This document shows positions 18,642 through 28,361 of a stretch of DNA of 64,000 nucleotides, piece by piece (the first letter of the stretch is position 1; each line of letters begins with the position of its first letter). The translations under genes and the position numbers were made by a program. Source of the stretch: Marinobacterium iners (GTDB taxonomy: Bacteria; Pseudomonadota; Gammaproteobacteria; Pseudomonadales; Balneatricaceae). The notes under the pieces were generated by a model. The model did not search any database. It worked only from the letters and a program-made list of their open reading frames with translations, and was not told the DNA's origin. The stretch lies in the NCBI RefSeq assembly GCF_017310015.1, contig NZ_CP022297.1, positions 3,224,001 through 3,288,000 on the forward strand, written 5' to 3'.

Positions 18642-20498
18642 TCAGATCATCAGTTTCTTCAGCGTGCGGCCGCCATACACCAGGTTCACCAGTGCACGGG
18701 TCACCAGCAAAGCAGTGAACATGGAGGTCAGAATACCGACCGACAGCGTAACAGCGAAGCCCTTGACCGGCCCAGTACCCATGGCGAACAGGATCACGGC
18801 CGCGATCAGCGTGGTCACGTTGGCATCCAGAATGGTGGTAAACGCGCGGCTGAAGCCCGAGTGAATGGCCGACTGCACCGGCAGACCATTCTTCAACTCT
18901 TCCTTTATTCGCTCGAATATCAACACGTTGGCATCTACCGCCATGCCCACGGTCAACACGATGCCAGCAATACCCGGCAGCGTCAGAGTTGCTGACAGCA
19001 GCGACATCACCGCGACCAGCAGAACCAGGTTCAGAGTCAGCGCGATATTAGCCAATAGACCGAATACTCGGTAGTAAACCAGCATGAACACCAGCACCAG
19101 CGCAAAGCCGATCTGTACCGACAGAGTACCCTGTTCGATATTCTTGGCGCCCAGGCTCGGACCGACCGTACGCTCCTCTACGAAGTACACTGGCGCAGCC
19201 AGGGCACCAGCCCGCAGCAGCAGTGCAAGTTCGGAGGACTCCTGGGCACTGTCCAGTCCGGTGATGCGGAACTGGTTGCCCAGCGTGCTCTGGATTGTCG
19301 CCAGCGAGATGATGCTTTTCTCGGTGTAAGGGATACGGCGCTCGACACGCTCACCCTCGATGGTCTGTACCAGTGTGCGCTGCTTGTGCTCGACAAACAG
19401 CACCGCCATGCGGCGCTGAATCGCATTGCGTGTCACCCGGTTCATCATCTGGCCACCAGGGCCATCCAGGGTGATCGACACCTGTGGCATGCCGTTCTCG
19501 TCAAAGGCGGCCTGTGCATTGGAGACACTGGAGCCGGTAATGATGATGTCCTTTTCCAGTGCCGCGCTACGGCCTGGCTGGCTGCGGAAGTCATAGGTCT
19601 CGGTCAGGGCACGACTGGTATCCGGCAGTGCTTCGAGACGGAACTCCAGATTGGCCGTTTTACCGATCACACGCTTGGCGGCCGCCGCATCCTGTACGCC
19701 CGGTAGCTGAACCACAATACGATTGCGTCCCTGACGCTGCACCAAAGGCTCGGCCACACCCAACTCGTTGACACGGTTACGCAGGGTCGTGAGGTTCTGC
19801 TTGATGGCGTAGTCTTCGATCTGGCGGATGGTCTCTTCCGTCAGGTTGATATAGAGGAAATAGTCCTCGCCATCGGCTGCGGCATCCACCATGAACTCGG
19901 GCCAGGTGCGACGCAGCAGTCCCTGCGCCTCATCACGCACGGCAACATCATCGAAACGGACCGACAGACGGCCATCTTCAAGGTGGTCAACCATGCGATA
20001 ACGCAGTTTTTCTTCACGCAGTTTGGTTTTGATCTCGCTGACATACACGTCCAGTCGCTGCGCAACCGCTTGCGCCATGTCCACTTCCATCAGAAAGTGC
20101 ACACCACCACGAAGGTCGAGGCCCAGCGTCATGGGACCGGCACCAATGGCCCGCAGCCATTCAGGTGTCGTCGGTGCCAGGTTCATCGCCACGGTGTAGT
20201 TGTTGCCCAGTGTCTGGGCAATCAGTTCGCGCGCTTCAAGCTGAGCGTCAGAGCTGCCAAGACGGATCAGGCCAACACCGCTCTCCTGCAATTCCGTTGC
20301 CTTGGCCACAAGACCGGCTTCTTCCAGACGCTGTTCAATGGACGTTAGCGTACCCTGATCAACGGGGGCCGCATTACGACCGGCTGACACCTGAATCGCA
20401 TAGTCATCCGGGTACAGGTTGGGAGCTGCGTAGAGGCCGGCAATCACCAGCACCAGCAGGATCAGGAAATTTTTCCACAGGGGGTAGCGGTTGAGCAT
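18642..20498 (-). CDS. secD: Protein translocase subunit SecD
   Basis: Large subunit of SecDF. 618 aa: one N-terminal helix, large periplasmic P1 domain, and five C-terminal helices. LGLDLRGGVHFLMEV and GMAVDANVLIFERIKEEL are family signatures, the latter including the aspartate needed for proton movement. A hairpin separates it from yajC. Confidence 0.97.
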   Translation of the reverse strand: MLNRYPLWKNFLILLVLVIAGLYAAPNLYPDDYAIQVSAGRNAAPVDQGTLTSIEQRLEEAGLVAKATELQESGVGLIRLGSSDAQLEARELIAQTLGNNYTVAMNLAPTTPEWLRAIGAGPMTLGLDLRGGVHFLMEVDMAQAVAQRLDVYVSEIKTKLREEKLRYRMVDHLEDGRLSVRFDDVAVRDEAQGLLRRTWPEFMVDAAADGEDYFLYINLTEETIRQIEDYAIKQNLTTLRNRVNELGVAEPLVQRQGRNRIVVQLPGVQDAAAAKRVIGKTANLEFRLEALPDTSRALTETYDFRSQPGRSAALEKDIIITGSSVSNAQAAFDENGMPQVSITLDGPGGQMMNRVTRNAIQRRMAVLFVEHKQRTLVQTIEGERVERRIPYTEKSIISLATIQSTLGNQFRITGLDSAQESSELALLLRAGALAAPVYFVEERTVGPSLGAKNIEQGTLSVQIGFALVLVFMLVYYRVFGLLANIALTLNLVLLVAVMSLLSATLTLPGIAGIVLTVGMAVDANVLIFERIKEELKNGLPVQSAIHSGFSRAFTTILDANVTTLIAAVILFAMGTGPVKGFAVTLSVGILTSMFTALLVTRALVNLVYGGRTLKKLMI

Positions 20499-20520
20499 CG
20501 TGCTCCATCCTCACCAAAAA

Positions 20521-20546
20521 CGAAAGCGCCACCTGAACAGTGGCGC
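20521..20546 (-). terminator. Terminator-like hairpin between yajC and secD
   Basis: GCGCCAC/GTGGCGC stem (20526-20532 with 20540-20546), loop of 7, followed in the minus direction by TTTCGTTTTT. The interrupted T-tract suggests partial termination that would set the yajC to secD ratio. Confidence 0.55.
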
Positions 20547-20564
20547 CGGAACACAGATGGGCGA

Positions 20565-20891
20565 TCAGATATTCTTGATCGTGCCCTTGGGCAGTTCGGC
20601 CGCAACGTGGGCCTTCTGGAACTTCAGCTCGGTGCCTTCAGATACTTCCAGCACCACGTAGTCATCGCTCAGACGCACCACCTTACCGATGATGCCACCT
20701 GCGGTGATCACTTCGTCACCTTTTGCCAGGCCGGCGATCAGGTTCTTGTGATCCTTGGCACGCTTGGCCTGCGGACGCCACATGAAGAAGTAGAAGATCA
20801 GACCGAAGCCGACCAGGAACAGGATGTTGAACATGCCCGGATCCATGGCGCCAGCGCCTTCAGCATAGGCCGGAGAGATGAAAAAGCTCAT
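20565..20891 (-). CDS. yajC: Preprotein translocase accessory subunit YajC
   Basis: Small inner-membrane protein of the SecDF-YajC complex. 108 aa: one transmembrane helix (about 20-38, ILFLVGFGLIFYFFMWRPQ) and a cytoplasmic KOW-like domain (GDEVITAGGIIGKV). First of the sec genes, 38 bases after tgt. Confidence 0.96.
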   Translation of the reverse strand: MSFFISPAYAEGAGAMDPGMFNILFLVGFGLIFYFFMWRPQAKRAKDHKNLIAGLAKGDEVITAGGIIGKVVRLSDDYVVLEVSEGTELKFQKAHVAAELPKGTIKNI

Positions 20892-20929
20892 TCAGGTTGT
20901 ACTCCCGATTACAGTGTCAGTGATGCGTT

Positions 20930-23115
<2,186 letters not shown>

Positions 23116-23184
23116 GGGACTCAAACTGGAAACCTGTTGGAAAGATTGAATTCTACCTGAGTAACAGGTTTTTTTCAGTCCTGA

Positions 23185-23212
23185 TTGACGAACCAGCAAA
23201 GACAAATATAAT
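23185..23212 (+). promoter_or_regulatory. Strong promoter of tRNA-Leu
   Basis: -35 TTGACG (23185-23190), 16-base spacer, perfect -10 TATAAT (23207-23212), then ATGCGCC. About 50 bases before the tRNA. Confidence 0.8.
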
Positions 23213-23262
23213 ATGCGCCTTCACTGCAGGGGCTTCACACTTCGAAACCCCGTCGATACAGT

Positions 23263-23349
23263 GCCAGCGTGGTGAAATTGGTAGACACAGGGGATTCAAA
23301 ATCCCCCGCCTTAACGGGTGTGCCGGTTCGAGTCCGGCCGCTGGTACCA
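23263..23349 (+). tRNA. tRNA-Leu (anticodon CAA)
   Basis: 87 nt class II tRNA with long variable arm and encoded CCA. Acceptor GCCAGCG/CGCTGGT, anticodon stem GGGGA/TCCCC with loop TTCAAAA, so CAA (reads UUG). The 3' end borders a segment of foreign character; leucine tRNA genes are common integrase targets. Confidence 0.95.
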
Positions 23350-23687
23350 CTTAAAAACGTTTTATTTCAGCAAGTTACACTACCCAAGTCCTTCCCTGAA
23401 ATACACCTGATACGTCCACACTTGCTTGAGTGTCCACAAAGTGTCCACTTTTTCCTATTTTCACCTCCAACTATCCACCTTGCTTTTTTTTCAGTTTGCT
23501 ACACTATGGGGGCAAGAGTAGTGAGATTTAGTGATAGATAGAGGGGCTTTCTGGTTGATTTTTGAGCAGCGCACTGTAAAATGTGCGCGCTTCGCTCAGA
23601 GCTCCAACTGTAGTTGCGAGTACGTACAAACCTGCAACTTCTCAAAAGGCACAGGTATTGTGCAATCAGCAGCAAGAGGCCGCGCCC
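23350..23687 (+). other. 338-base non-coding stretch between tRNA-Leu and Panacea gene
   Basis: No gene seen. AT-rich compared with its surroundings. It carries three GTCCAC repeats (23414-23419, 23432-23437, 23443-23448) and a T-run at 23483-23491. It probably holds the island junction and the promoter for the toxin-antitoxin pair. I found no second copy of the tRNA-Leu 3' end. Confidence 0.5.
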
Positions 23688-24239
23688 ATGTTTGACGACA
23701 AAAAAGTAGCTCAGATGGCTATGTACTTCCTCGGTAGAAGAGGTGGCCGCATGTCTTACTTGAAGCTAATGAAACTGCTGTACCTGGCAGACCGTCACTC
23801 TATGGAACTCTACGACTTCCCTATTTCTGACGATCACCATGTTTCCCTGCCTCACGGGCCTGTCCTGTCGAACACTCTCAACTTGATTACAGGTCAGGTT
23901 GAATCTGTTGCATGGAATAGTGAAATAGCCGCCGAAGCGAATTATGAAGTTAGCCTGAAGTCTACTTTCGACCGTGACAAGCTGGATGAGCTGAGTGATG
24001 CTGACATTGAAGTCATGGAGGCCATCTGGAATCAGTTTGGCGAAATGAATCGTTGGGAGCTGAGGCAGCACACTCACGACCACTGCCCAGAATGGGAAGA
24101 TCCAAACGGCTCTTCTTTCCCCATCTCACCAGAAGCCATCTATCGTGCAGTTGGTCGAGATGAACACTCGGCGCAGCAGCTGAATAATGAGCTGATGCAG
24201 CGTAAGTCACTGGAGATGATTCGCCGCAATTACCGATGA
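23688..24239 (+). CDS. Panacea-domain (DUF4065/SocA-like) protein, probable antitoxin
   Basis: 183 aa from ATG 23688. The N-terminal core FLGRRGGRMSYLKLMKLLYL, the following ADR, and HGPVLSNTLNLITG mark the Panacea/DUF4065 fold, first known from SocA (adaptor-type antitoxin) and phage GepA. Panacea proteins serve as antitoxins for many unrelated toxins (PanAT systems). The stop overlaps the next start (ATGA, 24236-24239), a typical antitoxin-first operon. GC content and codon use look less biased than in neighbouring housekeeping genes. The antitoxin role is inferred from family and arrangement. Confidence 0.75.
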   Translation: MFDDKKVAQMAMYFLGRRGGRMSYLKLMKLLYLADRHSMELYDFPISDDHHVSLPHGPVLSNTLNLITGQVESVAWNSEIAAEANYEVSLKSTFDRDKLDELSDADIEVMEAIWNQFGEMNRWELRQHTHDHCPEWEDPNGSSFPISPEAIYRAVGRDEHSAQQLNNELMQRKSLEMIRRNYR

Positions 24240-24640
24240 CTCAGCCACTGATAGCAAGAAAAGGGACGTTCTTCTGGCTGACTGGCCCAGTCGACCACAT
24301 GCACATCATCATCAATGATCCTGTCTTCTGCCCAGAAGCGGGTCATGAGCTTGTTGTTGACGTGAACATCACCTCTATGACTGAACGTCATGATCCGGCT
24401 TGTGTTTTAGAAGCTGGTTGCCACCCATTCATCACTCGTCAAAGCTATGTTTTTTACCGCGATGCATCTCCTTTCAGTGCAACCAAACTAGCTGCTGGCG
24501 TAGCTGCTGGAGAAGTTCGGACTCATGAAGCGGTCGATGAGGCACTTTATGAAAAGGTACTTGAGGGATTTAAGGTCTCGAGATTTGTGAAACCCCGAAT
24601 TAAGCGCTTCCTTCGAAATCATGCCAGGTTAATTGACTAG
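24236..24640 (+). CDS. Unrecognised 134-aa protein, putative toxin partner of the Panacea antitoxin
   Basis: Translationally coupled to the Panacea gene. The N-terminal half reads like a small beta-barrel: FFWLTGPVDHMHIIINDP, then ELVVDVNITSM, then DPACVLEAGCHPFITRQSYV. Alternating hydrophobics and the charged D-P-A-C-V-L / H-P-F-I / S-Y-V pattern recall MazF/PemK-like barrels, but I cannot assign the family. The C-terminal third (about 90-134) is helical and basic (KVSRFVKPRIKRFLRNH). No signal peptide or membrane segment. Toxin function is inferred only from position. Confidence 0.5.
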   Translation: MTQPLIARKGTFFWLTGPVDHMHIIINDPVFCPEAGHELVVDVNITSMTERHDPACVLEAGCHPFITRQSYVFYRDASPFSATKLAAGVAAGEVRTHEAVDEALYEKVLEGFKVSRFVKPRIKRFLRNHARLID

Positions 24641-24750
24641 CCTGTTATACCCTCCTTACTTTCACTTTCCCTCTGCAAAGGGTTCAGCTTCACGGCATCA
24701 TTCAAGTGGTCCGGTGCAAGGTGTGCATACCGCATGGTCCTCTGGTAACC
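24637..24750 (-). pseudogene. C-terminal fragment of a tyrosine-recombinase integrase
   Basis: Minus-strand frame reading GYQRTMRYAHLAPDHLNDAV and ending at TAG 24639-24637. TMRYAHLAPDHL is the active-site tyrosine region of phage/island integrases, with the catalytic Tyr in MRYAHL. Upstream the match stops near 24750 and the frame meets a stop codon, so the N-terminal part and the Arg-His-Arg residues are gone. Its last codon overlaps the end of the putative toxin gene on the other strand. Confidence 0.75.
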
Positions 24751-24758
24751 CCCCATTT

Positions 24759-24860
24759 TTAGCGGGGTTCAAAAGTAGACCTCAGGCCACCATGGGCGTA
24801 GCCCTGCTCGCCCAGCAGTTGAATAATTGCCGCTTCCAGCTTGGCTTCGGTGAACTTCAT
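24759..24860 (-). pseudogene. N-terminal fragment of type I restriction subunit HsdR
   Basis: ATG at 24860 opens a 33-codon frame whose first 25 residues (MKFTEAKLEAAIIQLLGEQG, then YAH) match the start of HsdR/type I restriction DEAD-helicase proteins; it then leaves the match and stops at 24759. Together with rhuM and the hsdS fragment upstream, this is the trace of an hsdM-hsdS-rhuM-hsdR operon with hsdR almost wholly deleted. Confidence 0.65.
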
Positions 24861-24909
24861 ATCCTTTTCCCTGTACTGTCCGGCCGCGCCCCCTGCCCGC
24901 GCCGCTCTA

Positions 24910-25938
24910 TCAGAGTTTGCCTTTATCCGTTAGCTGTTGGGTATGTTCGATAAAGGCGTCAAAGTCACTTTTCTGGCCCGCCAATGTTTCACGACGCCGG
25001 GTTTCGTACTGGTCGTATTCCGCCTCAGCCAGCTGTTTTGCCACGGCAGCCGATACTTTTTCACCATCCTGCAGAATCTCATGCTCGTTGAATTCAAGGA
25101 AGGCGTCCAGCTTGTTGGCCCAGTCCTGCATTGTCATCGGCCGCTGCCGGGCGGCCTGGCTCTCCGCATAGTCGAGATACATGGTGACGATACGGTTCAG
25201 TGCCGTGATCTCATCCTGAGTCAGGTAGTTCTTGGCGACGGACACATCCTTTTTGCTCACCCGGGCACCGGACCAGCTCCAGCTGGTGAGCCCCATATTG
25301 GGCTGGGTGCTGTCAGCCCGCTCTCGGATCAGTTCCGGCGCGGTATGCCCATGAATCGCCCAATGCAGCTTGTTCTGTACGGCCGCGAAGAAGCGCTGAC
25401 TCAGTTGGGCGTTCTTGTTGTAGTCCACCGCTGTGGCATAGATATCGGTGATCTTCTGGTAGAAGCGCCGCTCCGATGCACGGATATCCCGAATCCGCGC
25501 CAGCAGCTCATCGAAGTAGTCCGCGCCCAGATCCCGATCAGGATTTTTCAGGCGCTCGTCATCCATGGCGAAGCCCTTGATCAGGTACTCTTTCAGCACC
25601 CGCGTGGCCCACTGGCGGAACTGAATACCCCGGTTGGACCGGACCCGATAACCCACCGCCAACACGGCATCCAGATTGTAATGGTCGAGCAGCCGCTCCA
25701 CGTCTCGCGCGCCTTCCCGGGCAACTGTCCGGAATTTCCGGATAGTTGAATCCGGCTCCAGCTCGCCTTCATCGTAGATGTTGTTCAGGTGTTCACTGAT
25801 GGTCTTTGGCGACTTTTCGAACAGCTCGGCGATCTGCCGTTGGGTCAGCCAGAGGGTGTCCTCCACCACCTTCAGTTGCAGCCGGATAGAGCCATCTTCA
25901 GAGGTGAATATCTCCATCGGCAAGGGGGCTTGGCGCAT
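24910..25938 (-). CDS. rhuM: RhuM-family protein
   Basis: 342 aa, apparently full length, with a clear AAGGAG site upstream. RhuM was named after a Salmonella SPI-3 gene and is often found inside type I restriction operons; its biochemical role is unknown. Visible: N-terminal winged-helix-like part (LTQRQIAELFEKSPKTISEH), the conserved VGYRVRSNRGIQFRQWATRV, a long helical middle and an acidic/charged C-terminus. It is flanked by broken hsdS and hsdR pieces, so it is an intact passenger of a dead restriction locus. Confidence 0.88.
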   Translation of the reverse strand: MRQAPLPMEIFTSEDGSIRLQLKVVEDTLWLTQRQIAELFEKSPKTISEHLNNIYDEGELEPDSTIRKFRTVAREGARDVERLLDHYNLDAVLAVGYRVRSNRGIQFRQWATRVLKEYLIKGFAMDDERLKNPDRDLGADYFDELLARIRDIRASERRFYQKITDIYATAVDYNKNAQLSQRFFAAVQNKLHWAIHGHTAPELIRERADSTQPNMGLTSWSWSGARVSKKDVSVAKNYLTQDEITALNRIVTMYLDYAESQAARQRPMTMQDWANKLDAFLEFNEHEILQDGEKVSAAVAKQLAEAEYDQYETRRRETLAGQKSDFDAFIEHTQQLTDKGKL

Positions 25939-26027
25939 CGGGTTCTCCTTTTTTGATCGGCCTTCCCTGGCCGGTGCGTGGGTCCCGATGACTTTGCTCC
26001 GGGATGGCTGTTTCTTGTGTGTTTGGC

Positions 26028-26156
26028 TTAACTCAGCGTTGCTGCGATCTGCTGCTCGGCATCCGGGATCTGGAGCTCGCCGGTGATGAGTTTGGGTAGT
26101 AAATAATCACGTATTATGGCGAATGTCTGGTTCGAATCATTGTTCGACCTGACTCG
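26028..26156 (-). pseudogene. C-terminal fragment of type I specificity subunit HsdS
   Basis: Minus-strand frame ending at TAA 26030-26028 reads NNDSNQTFAIIRDYLLPKLI and then TGELQIPDAE. RD-x-LLPKL-x-SGEL is the standard HsdS C-terminus. An in-frame TGA at 26159-26157 and lack of a start show that only the last 42 codons remain. It is followed 90 bases on by rhuM, as in intact loci. Confidence 0.7.
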
Positions 26157-26195
26157 TCAGAAAAGCGTTTCTGTAGTGGTCAAGTCATTTAGGAC

Positions 26196-26966
26196 TCAAG
26201 ACCCAAACACCTGCTTCAGCAGTTCGGTTGTCCGTGCCGCAGGCTGCTGACGTATCAAGCGTTCTTCCTCACCCAATCGAAGAAACAGCCCTTCAAGCGC
26301 CCGCGAAGTGACATGCTCATTCAGGTCTGGACTGAATCCCTGCAGCATTGGCAGATATGACTCGGCCTGTTGCACCAGTGCTTCATAGGCGAGGCTAACG
26401 CCGCTGGCAGACATGGCCTCGCTGATCAGCGGCTGCATACGCTGCTGTAGCCGGGTTGACGTTTTGTCACGAAAATACTCGGTTGCGGCGTTATCGCCAC
26501 CGGAGTAAATACGTCGGGCATCTTCCAGTGTCATCTGTTCAAGTGTATCCAGAAACACGGGCGTGGCTTCACTGATTGCCTGCTCTGCGGCGCGGTTCAT
26601 ACTGCGCTCAAAGGTTTCCACGTAAGACTCAAGCCCGGCACGACGCAGCAGCCCGGCCCCGCTTTCGAGCATGCCCGGCAACGGTATCCGCACGTCGGGG
26701 CGGCCATAGTAGCCATCCGTTGCCGCAAGCTGGCCGATGGCACGCTCGCCACCCACTCGCAGGGCTTCTTTGAGTCCGCGTGCCAGAGTCGCTGTGTCCA
26801 TACCCGCCGGCACTGCCGTTTCGCTTTGCTCTGAGCGGTTTTGCCCCTCCAGCAACTGCTGGCCTTGCTTGAGCAGGTCATCCCAGGCAGCCGTGGCTTG
26901 TGGCACAACCATGGCACTGGTCCAAAGGGTTATTGCCATTATGTGCACTGCATTGCGTCGTATCAT
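26196..26966 (-). CDS. DUF4197 secreted protein
   Basis: 256 aa from ATG 26966, with a cleavable signal peptide (ends about VPQATAA) so probably periplasmic. The body (GLKEALRVGGERAIGQL, then FRDKTSTRLQQRMQPLISEA, LEGLFLRLGEEER) is the helical DUF4197 family, of unknown function and common in marine gammaproteobacteria. Follows guaD by 57 bases on the same strand. No cofactor motif seen. Confidence 0.85.
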   Translation of the reverse strand: MIRRNAVHIMAITLWTSAMVVPQATAAWDDLLKQGQQLLEGQNRSEQSETAVPAGMDTATLARGLKEALRVGGERAIGQLAATDGYYGRPDVRIPLPGMLESGAGLLRRAGLESYVETFERSMNRAAEQAISEATPVFLDTLEQMTLEDARRIYSGGDNAATEYFRDKTSTRLQQRMQPLISEAMSASGVSLAYEALVQQAESYLPMLQGFSPDLNEHVTSRALEGLFLRLGEEERLIRQQPAARTTELLKQVFGS

Positions 26967-27023
26967 TTTGGGTATCCCTGAATAGCGAATCTGCAGGCAG
27001 TATAGAGTAGTACGGATCAAGCT

Positions 27024-28334
27024 TCAGTCGTTCAACTTCACCGGATCGCCCAGTATGTTGATCTCGGTAACCAGCCGATCATCGCCCAGCAGGATGATCA
27101 GCGCCAGTAGTTCATCAATGCTTTCCACCGCCTCACCGCGCACAGCCAGTTCCGGAACAGCGGACATATCCAGCAACAGAAAGTCCGCTTCGGTATCCGG
27201 CCGCAGATTTCCTGCATATGACTCCAGCTGCAGCGCTCTTGCACCACCCAGGGTTGCCAGGTAGAAGGCATAAAGCGGATTCAATGGCTCGCCGCGCAGT
27301 TGTTGCACCCGTAACGCATCTGCCAGTGTTTTCAGTATTGAGCAACTCGGCCCAGCACCTACATCGGTCCCGACCGACAGGGAAACGCCCGCCTGCCGCA
27401 GGGCCTGCAACGGCATCAGTCCAGAGCCCAGCAGCAGGTTGGACGAGGGGCAATGTGCCACACTGGCGCCACTGGCACCCAAGCGCCGCTGTTCGGCGGC
27501 ACTCAGATGGATGGCATGTGCGAACAGGCTGCGCGGGCGCAACAGTCTATAGTGATCATAGACATCCAGATATCCCTTGCACTCGGGAAAGAGTTGCTGG
27601 GCGCGGTCACATTCAGAGGGCGTTTCCGCAAGGTGGGTTTGCAGGTAAAGGTCGGAATGACCATCAAGACGGTCGCCACACCAGGCCAGCAAAGCTTCGG
27701 AACAGGCTGGCGCAAAGCGAGGGGTCAGTGCGTAGCTGAGCCGGTCAACCCCATGCCAGCGTGCGATCAGCTCATCGCTATGTTCACGTGCCTGCTCCAG
27801 AGGCTCACGCAGTTCAGTCGGTACCAGTCGATCCTGCAGTACCTTGCCACTGATCATGCGCAGTTTGTATCGCTGCGCCACTCGAAAAAAGGCATCCGCA
27901 CTCCAGGGTTGCACTCCGGCGAATACCATTGCGGTTGTCGTACCGTTGCGCAGCAGCTCACGGATAAAGCGCTCTGCCATCGCCTCTGCCGTAACGGCAT
28001 CATGGATGGCGGCCTCGGCGGGAAAGGCTCGTTTGGATAACCACTCAAACAACGCTCCGGCCGGGCTGGCCGCGATACTCAATTGTGGATAATGGGTGTG
28101 AGTATCGATCAGCCCAGGTATCAGGAGGCAGCCGCGACGATCTTCAATAACCTGCCCCGCAGGCAGCTGTGCCTGCAGCGCTTTATACTCCCCAAGCGCT
28201 TTGATCCTTCCCTGTTCGATCCAGAGCAGGCCGTCCTGCAGGTGCTCGATTGCTTGCTCACCCTGTTCGGCTGGACTGGCCAAACAGTGCAGGACAGTCG
28301 CACGGATCACGCGAGAGGATGTAGTCTGACTCAT
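27024..28334 (-). CDS. guaD: Guanine deaminase
   Basis: Zinc amidohydrolase converting guanine to xanthine and ammonia. 436 aa from ATG 28334 (MSQTTSSRVIRA). PGLIDTHTHYPQ carries the first two metal histidines; further motifs are LQTHLAE, HAIHLSAAE, VAHCPSSN and SVGTDVGAG with the metal aspartate. HTHYPQ separates guanine deaminase from the related chlorohydrolases (HTH-x-P-M). No xanthine dehydrogenase genes are nearby. Confidence 0.92.
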   Translation of the reverse strand: MSQTTSSRVIRATVLHCLASPAEQGEQAIEHLQDGLLWIEQGRIKALGEYKALQAQLPAGQVIEDRRGCLLIPGLIDTHTHYPQLSIAASPAGALFEWLSKRAFPAEAAIHDAVTAEAMAERFIRELLRNGTTTAMVFAGVQPWSADAFFRVAQRYKLRMISGKVLQDRLVPTELREPLEQAREHSDELIARWHGVDRLSYALTPRFAPACSEALLAWCGDRLDGHSDLYLQTHLAETPSECDRAQQLFPECKGYLDVYDHYRLLRPRSLFAHAIHLSAAEQRRLGASGASVAHCPSSNLLLGSGLMPLQALRQAGVSLSVGTDVGAGPSCSILKTLADALRVQQLRGEPLNPLYAFYLATLGGARALQLESYAGNLRPDTEADFLLLDMSAVPELAVRGEAVESIDELLALIILLGDDRLVTEINILGDPVKLND

Positions 28335-28361
28335 GGCACGCAACACCTTCAGTTCAGCTGG

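Noticed and set aside
24751..24785. End of a named IS element next to the hsdR stub
   Set aside because: The sequence looks IS-end-like but no matching second end or target repeat could be found, so no element is named.
23350..26200. Second tRNA-Leu 3' end as attR of the island
   Set aside because: I looked for the GGTTCGAGTCCGGCC segment downstream and found no copy, so an att repeat cannot be claimed.
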